The notes under the pieces: model-generated
The model's database searches: none
Seen by the model: the letters and a program-made list of their open reading frames with translations, nothing else
What the model was told of the DNA's origin: nothing
NCBI GenBank assembly: GCA_026874595.1
Contig: CM049316.1
Location: forward strand, 32,901,339 to 32,965,338
DNA: 64,000 nt
Direction of reading: 5' to 3'
DNA from: Sipunculus nudus
Taxonomy: Eukaryota > Annelida > Sipuncula > Golfingiida > Sipunculidae
Position numbers and translations under genes: made by a program
Shown: positions 39,942 through 54,600 of the stretch, one piece after another
How the letters are laid out: each line of letters opens with the position of its first letter
Position numbering within the stretch: position 1 is the stretch's first letter

Positions 39942-40691
39942 ATCAAAACCTTACATCATCTTAACTGCATTATACCGGTGAAGATGAAATAACTTTATGG
40001 TGCTAAATCAACGAGGTGAAGATATATTAACATTAATGGAACAATATAGTCCTTCCAACCTATTGGTCTTTATTTATTGTAACGGAACAATCTTTTTTTA
40101 TTATTATTACGGTTTTATTATTGTTATTAGTAGTAAAAGTAATGGTAGTAATACATGGTGATTGCCCTCTCTGGGTTCCAGGTTTCGCAGGGTCACATTC
40201 ACAATAGTTAATCGCAGTCTGATAAATACACAGTATATAACAAGTTCCCTAACTGCAGGCAGTTAGCAAAATAACAGGCAAGACAAAGAATAACAAAAGC
40301 AAAAAATAAGTCCCGCCACCGCATTATAGAATACAATTACTGCAGATGATGTATTGATCTCTTGAGAAATCTTCAAGTTAGAAATATTGACCTGCCACGT
40401 CAGATAAGACGGACTGCTAGATGACATGTTTGGCATGTTGAGGAAAAGCAACATGTTAACACACGTTTTTTATTTTATAATATATTCTGGAAATGTAAGT
40501 ATTTATATCATGCCATGTATTCCATAATATCATAATATATCATAAAAATTTCCTTGATATGCTTTGGATCAACTCCTGAAAAAGAACTTAACATATGATT
40601 AAAAAAGAAATATGAAGGAGAATCGAATCGTCGAAAAGTAATATCAAATAACATTCAAAATCCGTTTTCAATTTTTTAAATTACACAAGTA

Positions 40692-40782
<91 letters not shown>

Positions 40783-43700
40783 ATACAAAAGACACAACCT
40801 TTTTTAACAGGGAGCGACATTTGTGTGTGTATTAAAACAAAGAATATGAACGAACACTGAAAGTAATAACAAATATCATTTTTTACCAATTCTCTTTATC
40901 TATATGTATAAATATATATATATGTATATATATATAATTATATAAATATATATATATATATATAATTATGCAGTTCAAACAGTTCAAAAAGTCCTCACGT
41001 AATTAAAAATTGAATTAATAATTAAGTATGTTATGTTCAACATGCTCCATTGCTTTTTTCAGATCAGTTCCAGTAATTGGATATATCTATGTTCACCAAA
41101 TTATTACAGGAGCTGGATAAGTAAACCACATATACATCCGGCAGATAAAGATAGACCCGGCAGGAATAAACAATATGATGGGAAGGCTGACCCGGATAGG
41201 ATTGTTGAAAGGTCATCAATAAGGGAAGTCAGACAGATCGCCACACCGATAACTCATCATGTTTTATAACAGGAAGATACACAATGTATGCTGTAATCAC
41301 CGTGGAACTGTACAGAAGTTATATATTTATAGGAAGACCAGACCCTTAACTAAATATTGATAAACGATCACATTCCGTTCTCCTCTGTCTTCGCTTTCAT
41401 GACAGATGGTACAGGCCTAGAGAGAACAAAGAATGAAAACAGAGCAGATAGCTGTTCGAACTATCCCCGGTCATGCCTCTACACCTTTGCTAGCCGGCTT
41501 AAGTCTCATTTGAATTCGTGTTGAAACAATGCTTCCACAGCTCATTTTATTGACCTGGGTCTGGCTTCCAGGGCAATGTGGTACACACACAGAGCCAGCT
41601 ATCGGCCACTAGTTTAGTTTTTTTCAGTGACCTAAAATGGGATTCAAATTGCCAGTTGCCATGGAAACCCGTAAGTCCTAAGATTGTTAATTGAAGAACT
41701 AGTGCAAACATATATCCCTGATCCGCAAGGCAGTTCTTTTAATTTAGCAACCAAATATTGTATCTGACCAAGGATGAGTATGTTTTGGTTATTTATTGTA
41801 ATTTAAGGTACCTGAGACGAAAACCCTCAGGCAGGTGAAGCGACATCAGAATGCCCCCCTTTCAGATTGTTTAATGTTTACTTATAATTATTAAGATACT
41901 TATCTTATACATTAACTAAAGTAACCTGACAACAAATACAACAACAACTATTGCTACTACTACTTATAATAATAACAATAGTAGAATTATTCGCAGATTT
42001 TGCTGAGAATTCAAAACAGGCGAGATATTTCATTACTTATAATTAAAAGTGAGTTTGATTTATATCCATCAAAATTCTTTTTAAGTGGTCACGGCAACAC
42101 CAGTCTCGTGACCCCTGACCTCATTAAATATGCGTGGATATTGCAGAGAATCGAACTCATGCGAGATACTTTATTGGTACATACTATAAGTGATTCTGAA
42201 AATCAATAAAAATACTGATAAGTTTTCGTTGCGATACCAATGGTTATTAGACGGACCGACAAATATGCCAGTACTATAATACGATCCGTCTATAAGACGG
42301 GCGTTAACAAATCTTAAAAAGTATAACAATCAAGTAAGTGTGACCAAAACCTGATCAAGTGAGGAGATCCATAAGATACACTTGCCAGGTTCATTAAAAT
42401 GGGATGTGAGTAACGTTTTAGAAATAATGCGTGTTATGAAGTGGTTACGAACAGAGAGACACATATATGTACGGCCCAACGGAGGTGACCACTATATCAC
42501 CAGCCAGCTGAGGATGGTTTTAATAAATATATCAGGAGTGGTGAGCTCCTACTTACACAAAAAGTAACCATATAAGCTTGATCAGCGAGGGGGATAATCA
42601 GTAGGGGGGTAACCTGAAATCAGGTTCAGGCTTCCCCCGGGGGTAATCTGAAATCGATTTCAGATTACTGGGGGGGGGGGGGTAACCTGACAGGGAGGTG
42701 GGGGGTGGGGGGTGGGATCTGAAGTCTCTAAACCGGGAGCTACTAGTAATATTAGTTTAAAAAATGATACATGAAACGTTCCATTGGTTCCTGATATATA
42801 TTCTCATTTATTCAGAGATTTGTTCCTGTATATAAGCTCCTGTTTTCCTCCTCCAGGGGGTCATATTTTAGCCCTTTTCCGATTAAGCCGATTCCAAGGA
42901 AGCTTAGTGACGAGTGTTGGAAATTTAGCTGGGGAATGTCCAATTAGACTTTGGTGCAGATCTGGATAAAACGCGGATTCAGTAGATATATAATGAACTG
43001 ACTGAGGTGTGCGCTCTTCTGTATGACACCTTAATTCAGACATAAGTTTGTTTCTGAAATAGACTGAACTTTTCATTTGATAGAATCGGGATAAATTCAA
43101 ATGAATTTTGGAGTACATTCGCATTTTTATAACTGATTTAAATATTTCTTTTACGTGGGAACTAAACCGGTGATAAAACCGGACTAGATTCCATTAAAGT
43201 TCGATAAATGATACATAAAATTGAGGATCAAACAAATAAACCCAAAGAGAGTTTTCTTTCCAATCTGTGTTTTGCAGCCAATCCGAGCAGGTTTTCTTTC
43301 TTTTAATCTGAGGGGCATCCGAGAAGAAGTGGCTGAAAGAGGATACGTGGTTCTCTAGGGAAATTACACAAAAGAAGTCTTAAAGGGTCCGTAACCTGAA
43401 TTTATGGGCGACATGTTTTGCCACATGCGTCACTTCGGACACGGTTTCATCAACAGAGTAATTTTGTTCATACATGTGTGTGGCAATGCCGGATAGGGGG
43501 GGGAGTCATAACGGTACTAAAATGACGTCACCTACAGCCCCCTTGTGGTCACATGGCACCGACATCGGATAAAACAACTTTTCGTATTAAACAAAAGTTT
43601 GTTGATGATGGCGGATGAATTTAGAGATCAATTCAGGCATTGTTTCATTCACAAAGTATATTAGAAAATACTTATTATTACCTTCAATAGGAATGATTAT

Positions 43701-46700
43701 GGTGGCTTTTACAATGTAAAACAAATAGAGAGCACGGGACATCTGGGTCATATGCTTTGCGAGTCATATTGGATTTGGAGTGTCTCAAGAACCCTGTCAA
43801 AGTTTATCCAGTTAAAAATTAAATAGATCTGTTGATCATAATATGGTTATTGTCATGAATTAGCACGAGGATACTGGCCATTTATAGTTCACACAGATGC
43901 CTACATTGTATAAGGTAGCTGGCACTGGTCACTGACTGTTAAAATCGCCCGCTTTGGTCTTTGCAGAAACGCTCGGGTTTGTAAAACGTCAAGGAAGCAT
44001 CCATAACTTCAAATATTTAATTATGTCAGCGTAAAAGGTTCTTTCAACGAAAAATTGAAAGTAATGTAATAATGAATATTATATTTCTCTTGTACAAGTA
44101 ACAGTACTAATATAATTTTTACTTTATGCACAACGAAGCTAGATGTGCTCATACAGATAATAGAAGATCGAAAGTCAATCCTTGTTCGTGTGCATGTTTG
44201 CTATTCCTTTAATTGTCGTTCACAGGCACCCCCCTGAAATCATTCATAATACCAAAAAGGGTCAGTAACATGGTTCATCGAAATTCCTGGAATTATGTGT
44301 AATAACAATGTGAACTACAATATAGCTCTCTTTGACATGATATTATTAAAGTTTCTTGAAATATGAAACAGATATATCATTGTCAATAACGCGAAACTCA
44401 CACCTCACAATGTTAAACAGCTAAATGTCAGCACCTTATCTAACATATAATGAAGTCAACAAACGGCTAAGAAAAACGTAAAAGAAATATAACTAAAGAA
44501 ATAGTAATTGACGTCAGCCATCACAGACATGATTCATCAATATGCCAGGGAGGTTTTACATTAAAGCCAGGAAACATGGTCTTAAAATAGACATTAGGCA
44601 TATCATACATGCGTAAATCATCATGCAGTTTACATTACTCAGCAAAAACCTCATCCAAAATCCATCAGTACGTCCAGGATGTCCCCGGAGAGATTGACGT
44701 TCTCATGTACCCAGGTGTTTTAAGAGTTTAAGGTTATTGCTGCTAAAGGATTAAAGGACCGACAGAAATGTCTTTAAGATGGCCAGGCTGCGGCGGTTAC
44801 CGTGGTGTTTAATTGTTACTCGACCGCCATATGACGACGGGACGCTGGCATTTAAACATAAAGAAAGATTCGTGTAATCGGAGATCGTGTGTGGGCGGGG
44901 CCTTTGAAAGAGTTTGTAGTGTATCGACAATACCGCCTGAAGACTCCATTTTCAAAACAAGACCTCCTTGAATGCAAGTGCCTGCCCCCGCAAACACTGC
45001 ATTTTTTTCTTAAATTTAATTATCTATTTATTTCTTATTAAGGTGGTTATATCTATAATTGTACAAATTCCTCCGCCAGATGTCAGCACAAGTAAAACTC
45101 ATTACACCTTCATCAGATGGCAAGATGTATTATGTTTTTTACTCTTTGTTATTTGGGTTGTCTGTGTGCAATTTTACGCTAAAAATTCTAAACAAATTTT
45201 GTGAAAGTTTAGGAGGGTTTGATAACACCCAAGGAACAATCCACCACAGTTTGGAAATGACCTTAATCACTATGACTAGAATTAGTTGTTTTTGCAATGA
45301 AAAGCAGACATATGGCTCCCCTACCTATGGACCTCCCATTCCTTTATTTCAGGAAAAAATACGTACTACTTCAAATGTTACGGCATTAAAAATAATTTCT
45401 TTTCCAGCTCATTTGACGTTGAAGATGAAGGTCAAAGTCATCCGTTTTTGAACACTTTAAGATTTTGGTAAAAACATTTCACGAGTCGAATTTCGTAAAA
45501 ATATATTGAGTGGTTCAAAAGTTTAAATGTTCACAAATAATTTCTAATTTGGCTAATCTGAATAGTTCCCTAACTCGATAACGAACTTGGTATAAACAAT
45601 TAGGGTTTGAAATTTGAGGAAAAATTATGCGATAATTCAAAAGTTATGGGGTTCACAAAAAAACCATGTCTCCCCTGGGAGGGGAGACATAAGAAATTCC
45701 AAATTAAAAGGATTCTGTTCTGCAGGAACAAAAAAAAAACACTCAGAATGTGACGGTATAACTAGACTGTCTGTAGCCTGTAAGGCTAGGACTGTCTTCT
45801 GCGTTGGTTCTTGTTCTGGTTAAACAATTGTATGCCAAACATATATGTTCAACTTAAAGCCAGCTATACACCTGCCTTAACTGTAGATTTTATATCGCAT
45901 CTGTGATGGATGTATGTAAATGTTAGAAGCTGTTAGTAAACACGGTACATGCGTCATTTGATGACAAACAGAAAAAAAAAACATATGACCAAAGGTGGTT
46001 GGTTGCATAAGTGCAGAGGTTGAAAGGAAACATTTGAAAAACTCTTGATGTCATGTTGAATGTATTTGAACTATTCTGGCGCGGTCCTCCACATGTTATA
46101 AACTCTTTGGTATAAACAAAACTAATAGCCTGTGTGCCGTTTGATCTGACTTTTCTGATCCCTTTTTTTTTATAAAAGTAACTAGATTTTCTTCAGCTAA
46201 TAGACGTCAGATATCGGAATAAGTTCCTTTAAAGTGTGGTATATTGTTAAAATTAAAATTATCTTGCAAACACACGTGGCTGAAGAATCAAGTGTCACAG
46301 GTAAAAAAAACGCTCATCTGTTTTAAATCTATTGGATGGGACTCCAAAATTATCATTGATGTAAAATGATGATAAAACTTTAATATATCTGGCAGTGAAC
46401 GACTTCCGTAAGGAAAGGGTCGCACGATCGGATATTGCATATTAAAACAATTCAGAGTATGATCAAATAAATACAAACGGGTTCGCCGTAATACGTTTTG
46501 TACAACATCTTGCTGCCTGTAACATCGTTTGCTTTTTGCTTGTATTAATTTATTAGACCACTCAGTAAGTTACACTTTAGTAGCGCAACAACGACCACAC
46601 AGTGCTGTGTGTGACGTAGACAAGACATAACTCGCGTGATGGAGCGCCTCCTGTGTGACAGGTGGGTGGCGCGGGCCTGAAACCTATTTCGTGACATTGG

Positions 46701-47112
46701 TTGACCGGACATGTTTAAATTGTGTTATGAATAATATATGCCAAGCACCTATACTTTCTATAGTGTTATAGTGTATACCACTGAGAGACAGTGGTGTTAC
46801 GAACGCCGGGCCAGCCAGTGAAGATTGGGCGCCTAGCAACCGCCATGACGGCTATATGGCCTCGTTTTGAAACAATAATAGGGAATAAATGCGTAAGTGC
46901 TGCAGACAGGTGGTTTTCTTTACTCGCGTTCATCGGCAGACCTATAAATGCTACTTCCCTTCGCCTCAAAATAATCTCCAGTTTGTTTCAGGAAGAGCTG
47001 CCGTTTAAGAAGAAACACATGAACTAAATATAGCGAAATGACAATTGTTCTTTCTTCACACGAGACTGTTGTTTCTTTCGCTGTCTTAGACAAGCTGCTG
47101 GTCTCCCGCCCA

Positions 47113-47161
<49 letters not shown>

Positions 47162-50100
47162 GATAAAGGATTCTGGTGTAATTTTTTTTTAATTTTGGAT
47201 TGTCGATTTTAGTTGATGTAAATAGTTGGTGTTTCTTAGGTCGATATGTAAAGTACTACAATGCTACAATGTTATTAATATACGTGTCCATGGAATGGTA
47301 GTCTTCTGCAACTGGTACCATTACATTCATGGCAGAGTATTCCTATTATAATAAATATCACCACACTTAAATTTTTATTGCAATAACCCCTCTCGGGTTT
47401 CTTTTTATATTGCTATGGCATTTAAAGTGTTTGATTGAAATTTATGGCTCCATTGACTTCACTGACTCAATTTTCCACAATCTGGATACTTTGGTGGGAA
47501 AGAATGTACCATTGTACGACATACCCCCATACATCATGTAATAACTGAAGTGTATTAGCTTGCTCTTCTGTTTACTTCCTTCTTAAAAATAATATCTTCA
47601 ATACTTACATTAGAACCTTTGAAGTGCAGTCGAACCCTATTGGCCCGGCATTTAATAATCCGGTATCGGGCGTAAACCAGCATATTTATTGAAAACGGAT
47701 TTCCCTCCTTTATATTTTATGTCATAATAAGATATTTTTCTTATCCGGCCCCGGCACCATTGCCGAGAACCAACTTCCCTAATTACAATAAACGGTATCA
47801 ACGTGACCTGACATGCCTCAGTGACCTCCCGGCCGATTTACATTAAAGCTCTCGTTGTCGGTCATGCATGAGTCTCATACATGGGGCAGCAAACAGATCT
47901 CCGGTTTCCTAGTGCGCATGTAAATAATTAGCCGTGACTTAATTATTGTTTGGTCGGCTAATCAGACGAAAGCAGCCAAATTCTACCAAACAGCCGCCTT
48001 GTGTGTTTGCCGGATACAGCCGAGCTATCCTGAGTTGTGCATGCAAAGCTACCATTCGAAAACACGCTGACCGCGAAAAATAGGGTGATCTGGTTAGGTA
48101 AGCAGCGACAAATCCAGAGGATTTGAGCGAGCGCGATTTGTTGTTACACTCGTGAAAACAAGCAGTGTACTCATGACAGGTTCTTCCTAGCCGTTTAGTA
48201 TCAGTCCCATAGAGGATCCGGAAGAGCTACGGCAGTCCCACGGATAGGTCCGGGATTATACGTGGTGTAAGCCGTAGCGCTGCCGGGATGGTCCGGGAAG
48301 GTCCGGGATGGTCCGGAATGGTCTGGGACGGTCCGGGAGGGCGAGCCTGCGGTTTTTGGATGTCAAAAATGGCCGGGGCGATTCGTGGTGATCATGGGCG
48401 GAATGTAATCCGTGGTGATCCGGGGCTCACCCGTAGCTCTGACGTGGGTGTCCTTGGGGACTGGTTGACATTAAAAAAAACTGCCGGCTCGCCGTCCCGG
48501 ACCGTCCCGCACCATTACGGACCACCCCGCACTGCCGTAGCTCTGCTGGGTCCTCTATGGGACTTATACTTTGCCCCAGTTGCTCTATGGATTTTCGTGA
48601 AATTCATTATACATATTTACCAATAGACTTTCTCACCTCATTTAAATTCTCATCAAAATTCAGGCAAATTGATTGAGGTCAGAGGTCACCCTACTTTGGA
48701 GGTACCTTGGTGACTTACAAAATTCCTATGGATTAACATGAAACACAGTATGCATATTTACCAATACTTTCTCACCTGATTTACATTTTCATCGAAATTC
48801 GCGCATATTTATAGAGGTTAAAGGTCATCAGATGCACGACGGGTGTATTTTGTACGTTTGCGGTGCGCTTGTTATAATTACATAATGGGTCGTGAGTACT
48901 AACCGGACATTTTTTTAATTAAAAGAGATATTTCAGAAACTAACTATCCAAAGGAGCGGATATGAAGTCATCAGCCCTTAGTATCAGTTTTACGCTCCGG
49001 CAACAAACCGTTCAACATTACCCACTCTGTATCAATGCTAAAGTTATACACGCTTTCGTATTCCACTGAGGATGAACTTTCGCCATTACAGTTGGCCCGC
49101 CCACCATCAATCTCAACGGTTCATCGAACCAGAAAACCCCCATCAGTACCACGATTATATCGCCTGCTGTGAACTGTTGAAGCGATCCCTCATATTTGCT
49201 ATAAATTGGGTTTGGAAGAAACGAATTCATCAAGTAAATACGTCTTTAATCTATGGTTGTCTGACAGCGCCCCCGACCTCAGCCAGTAAAGCCACCCAAG
49301 CCATGGCTATGATTCAGTGAGTCTCTACAGATTTGACCTTATTTATATCACAGAAGCAAATACACATGATTTAGAAATGCCTTATGGAATGTCTTAAAAG
49401 GTCATGAACTGTGATCTACTTAATACTCCAGATTCATAGATATTCCTGAAAACTTTACTTTCATTTTTTTGTGACCATGGGAAATATATATAAAAATATA
49501 TATATAGATATATATATACTGCTTAAAGCCGAAGGAAATTCGGTTTCCGAAATAGTAGTAGGTCCATGACGTGACTCCGATTTACCTAACTGTAAAATCT
49601 ACGTTACGTAACATATAATAGATGGGTATATTTGTGTACCTTCATGTGTTAACATTGTTGTTTACGATTACTGATGAGTGGCATCAAGAACTAAACTGAA
49701 AGACTGGAAAGTCTGTATCTCACATCTCCTCTCCGCTTTTGATAGAGTGCCATGATTTGCGTGTCACTTTTTCATTTATAAGACTTCCTTAACGGAAACA
49801 ATTGCTGTTGCAATAATGAAGGTGATGTTTGATGACAGAGCCGTATTGTATATTTTGTCCGGTGTCCTCGACTCCTAAGAATGCTCTTGCACACGGAAGA
49901 ACACAGGAGTTTAGAATAGGGGACCGCAGAGGGTTGAATGTTATAATTAGAAACCCTTCCTATAGTTTAATCTTTCTGAAAATTCAGACCGAAATGGCGC
50001 AATTTTGGGTAGTATGAAAAGCATTATGATGTATAAATCCGTTTTATGGAGCTGGTGCATGGTTATATCTATACTTCAGCCTGTATCTATACTTAGAATA

Positions 50101-51636
50101 TGTTTTTACGGAACCTAATATAAACAGATCACGTATGCGTGATGAACACAAATCCTGCAATGGAGATAAAAAAAAATCAGATTCTGCAACACTAGGCAGC
50201 GAGAAATGTCTAGGGGAATGAATAAAGAAGTCAGTGGGCTTTTTAACAAATAACCATAATTTATTCTTAAAACAACCCTAACATTACAATACACTAAATT
50301 AATACAATTAAACAGTATAATAGCGGTATAACAACAAATCAATACAATCACACAGTAAAATAAACAATATGCACAGTACCTGGATACCACCACCGCCACA
50401 ACGATAAGTTCTTTAAATGTATACTCTCGGAGAATGACAGTCCAGTGTAAAGCTCTTGTAACAATCCAGAAAGTAAACTGAAGTCCAAACAAGACTCGTC
50501 ACAAAATCCAGGAGAAAGTCTGAAGAAAATCTACATTGCCGCACTCGTTGGATAAGGTCTCACAAACCGCTGGAATCTTCTCTGCTGCTCTCCCCCGGCT
50601 CTAAAAGACAGCCCCTTTTTAACCTTTTCACCTCAAGCCGAGAAGCTTCTATTTCTCCAACATTCGAAGAATCTAACACAATACACGGAAAACACGCGTT
50701 ACAGGAATCATCTAGAAAAACGTAGCTGTGTGGGTCTCTACATACCAGGGTCGACACGGGACCTCGGCCAGGCGAGATAGCCCCTAGGTAGCATGACAAC
50801 GAGAGTTCAACCAGTACGGATTAAACTGAGAATGTAACAAACGGCCCGGCGAGGGTGTCATAACACGAGTTACGCCCGTGCCGTGTCACACAATAAAAAG
50901 AGCACCTGTAACAATGTACATTGCTGTACATACCATACATCATTTGTTTTCTTGAGAGAGTTGTTTCGCGCATGTGTAGGTGACGGGCACAGCATTTTTA
51001 GTTGTGTTGTTGTAGAGGTAGCGTGTCCTTTTTACTTGACCAACATATCTTTAATGGGTTAATGAAAGAGGATACTGAATATACGACGTAGTTCACGAAA
51101 CAAGTGGCTAGAATATGCATATCAAAGAGGCTGGAAAACCTCGACGTCATGGAAACGCGTGAAACGCTGACTGCAGTCGACAGGTTGCCTAATTGCTTAG
51201 AATTCATTAACCGGTTTTACCCGTCTGCACTCATGTAAGGGTAAACGAAGTAAGCGACGTAAGTTCTGTCTTTCAACTGAATTCACGAGGACACTTATGC
51301 AACTTTAGGGAAATAAGGAATCGTGTGGCTTGACACAAGACAAGCTGTAACCAACGATCATTAATTAACTAAGGTACGTGGTCAACAGGTAGGTTTCATG
51401 GCTCCCCGGGACAGCACTCTAATAAAAGCGTCATCCTGAATATGCACAGGTCGTGCTTTTCCTAGGATTAATACAATTGACCTCGTGTGCTCTGCCGGAC
51501 AACCGAGGAACATGTTTTACAGACTCCAATTTTTAAATAGTATCCTGCTCTCACCAGTGGCGTCAATTTATCTTCAGGATTGGGGCAATGACTCGTAGGC
51601 GAGGGAGTAACCACTTTTTTACATAAATATTAATAG

Positions 51637-51684
<48 letters not shown>

Positions 51685-54600
51685 TTATCATCTGTGTGAT
51701 TTATAAATAAATTACAACTATGTACACGTATGTAAAATTAATGAACCGTAAAGTATGATGTTTTCAGAAAAGAAACCAGGTTAAGATATATTAATAATAT
51801 ATTATAATATTTTGTAGTAAACTCATAAATGGAGAAACCGAAGCACAGTCTATCATTCTAACTTTTAATTTATTTTTAATTCCAATAAATAAACCTTTTT
51901 CTTTGAATAGCGGGGAATGAATACACTGATCATCAACTATGCTAAAATGTGGGGATATATATGACCCCCCCCCCGTACTGACGTACAACCAAGTAATGAA
52001 CACTGGACAGGAATGTCTGTGAGGAATAACTTTGCGGGAAATGTATCTCCTATTTGTGAATCTCTTTAATCTATGCATCTTAAATTGTATTTTTGACATT
52101 TAAAACTAACATGATAATAAAACAATTACTGAAGTGCCACATGTTTGTTATGTTTTATTGCTACTAAGTTCTTATTCTTAAAGGTGCCTATTCAAACACC
52201 TGGCGTCTATTAATGAAGATAACCCTTTAAACTTTCATATAAAAGGTTGTTTGCTTTATTCATATGCTTATAATATATTGGGACCCTGTAAAATAATCCA
52301 AATACATTCAACAAGGGTATTTGCGACATGCCCGATGAACCAGAGTTCTCAAAATAGTGTTTTGTAACTATTGGAATTTTAACTTCATCATAAATGCAAA
52401 CCCACTATCTTCAGTTACATGTTGTCTGTAAACAATGGCTTATACCCCGCGTATACTAACATTTTGAAAGTAAATTACTTCATGTGTCCTTGTACATAAT
52501 GTGTATATTACTTTCTTAGCAGGACACACCTACAGTTCATTAATGTTTACGCAGAGTAAGTATAGGTTCTACAGTTACGGCAGATGAATAGCTAGCTTAA
52601 ACAGAGAAGCTATTGTCGTATAAAAGTATGCATTATGTTGCATAACAATTTTCAGGAGTGCCAAACACTGTTCTGAACAATTGTTTATCATAAAATTAAT
52701 GAACAAATGAAAATAAAACCTACTTTCAGAAATGTTAAATGAATTGTAAAGGTCATCCAACAATAAATGATTCTGATCGGTTGGGGTTGCCGGGGTCTTT
52801 AGGAAAGGCATTGAATACATCTTGCTAAAGACATATCCTTGCATGTTTGTGATAAAAAGTAGTTAATTCATTTGTTGATGACATGTTTATCTTTAAAGAA
52901 AGTATTTAGATATTAACAAGTCTTAAATTACCGTAATGTGTGAAAACATGCGATACTTACCTTAAAATATTTCTCCGCTTTAGCAACGCCTCGTAATTCC
53001 TGTCCGAGTTCGAAAGCTGTCAAAATTGGATCCTTACTAGAGAGTGATATATAGGCCTCGCTGGCTAGTCCTCTATACGCATTAAGTCTGGACTTAGCGA
53101 ACCGAAGTTCATCAAATTCTGTTTTACCCTTACATTCCATGCATCCGCAGTCATGCTTGTGCGGTTTCTCTATAGTCTGTCCTTTCATAAGTAATAATAA
53201 CACTATTTCGAAGCGGTTGTGTTGTGCGGCCAATATAAGAGGTGTTATTTCCGAAGCGAATTGTGATTCTTCGTTTCCGCGCTCAAAGAAGAAGTCCCTC
53301 TTTCCTATTTTCTTGCTTTCCTTGCTGAGCTCTTCGTACTTTGGGTGTTTCAGAATACATTCAGCAATTTCATCATGGTCGGCACTAATGGCCTGGAGTA
53401 AGGCCTCGTAGACGTTTTTCAGGTCGGATCTATCCAACAGCAGTTCCACCACCTGCAGACAGAAGTACAAACCATTAAGCACACTATACAGATAAAGCTA
53501 CATCATATAGAGACAAAAATCCAGAATTGCTTTGAGAGAGCGTAAACCTTCTCAAACCCCTGACATTAATCCAGATCATCTTTGCTCTCAGAACTCAACA
53601 GATATATTGGAAGATTACAAAGCAAACCATTAAGCTCACTATGCAAATAAAGCTACATCATTTACAGACAAAAATCCAAAATGGCTCTCAGACAGCATGC
53701 ATCTCCGCCAACCCCTGACATTAGTCCGGATCATCTTTGCTCTCGGAACTCAACAGATATATTGGAAGATTACAAAGCAAACCATTAAACACACTATGCA
53801 AATAAAGCTACATCATTTACAGACAAAAATCCAAAATGGCTCTCAGAGAGCATGCACCTCCGCCAACCCCTGACATTAGTCCGGATCATCTTTGCTCTCA
53901 GATCTCAACAGATTTATAACACTATTACAGTACCAAATCGCTCCACTAGATGTCGTTAACTATGACAATCTCTTAACTGTAGACAGATGTAGAAATGGAA
54001 AGAAATAAACATGCAACTCATTTCTGACACAGGTCAACTGGATATTTAAATTTTATTAATGAGTAAAAAATCAAAATAACTATACGCTTGCATAGATAAA
54101 AGAAGATAAACATATCCTTGACAAGCCAGAAAGAGATAGTTGTGTTAGCAAGAGGGCCAACAAAACCTGGACACAAGAGCTGACCGAAGAAGGTAGTCAC
54201 GTGATTGATGTACGATATTAAGCGAGAGGCTCCTGAATGAATTTAAGAGTATATGTAATACGGCGGTTTCATAGCTGTTCTTTAAATCCGGGTCATCTAT
54301 GACGTAGTGCCCATCCGGCAGCTCGCAAGTCCCAATAAGTGCATGTAATGAACACCAGGTGGCCACAACTGCAAGTCTGTATTAAAGTCAAGTAGGCGGC
54401 CAATAGCCCAGTCAGATAAAAAAAACAGAATAGAACTTGGTCCAGAAAATTGAGAGGAATGCAAAGCATTTTATAGTGTTTTAATTTTATTTTAAATTTA
54501 ATTAATTATTGAATTAAAAAACTCTGGGTAAAAAATTAAAAGCTTACACCTTTCCCTTTCGCATAAAACAAATTCAAAACCGAGAAAGAAATACAGGAAA

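Larger units (their letters stand above)
36199..52960. other. 16.8-kb TRPC intron with repeats
   Basis: No gene is recognised. It contains a SINE copy (38,380-38,560), (TA)n at 39,881-39,938, (TA)n passing into (GA)n at 40,694-40,782, palindromes near 42,611-42,668, a hairpin at 45,666-45,690, (CT)n at 47,118-47,159 and a MITE end at 47,627. It also contains a foldback element at 48,203-48,564, a two-unit tandem at about 48,590-48,880, an LTR-like copy at 50,125-50,885 and (TA)n at 51,640-51,681. Short ORFs between them lack splice or homology support. Confidence 0.6.

Noticed and set aside
48288-48626. 112-codon ORF rich in Gly/Trp/Pro
   Set aside because: It spans the foldback MITE's GGTCCGGGA tandem and inverted end; it is a composition artefact.
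49018-49320. Overlapping ORFs on both strands as a possible exon
   Set aside because: No family recognised, no convincing acceptor and donor, and not needed for TRPC phase continuity.
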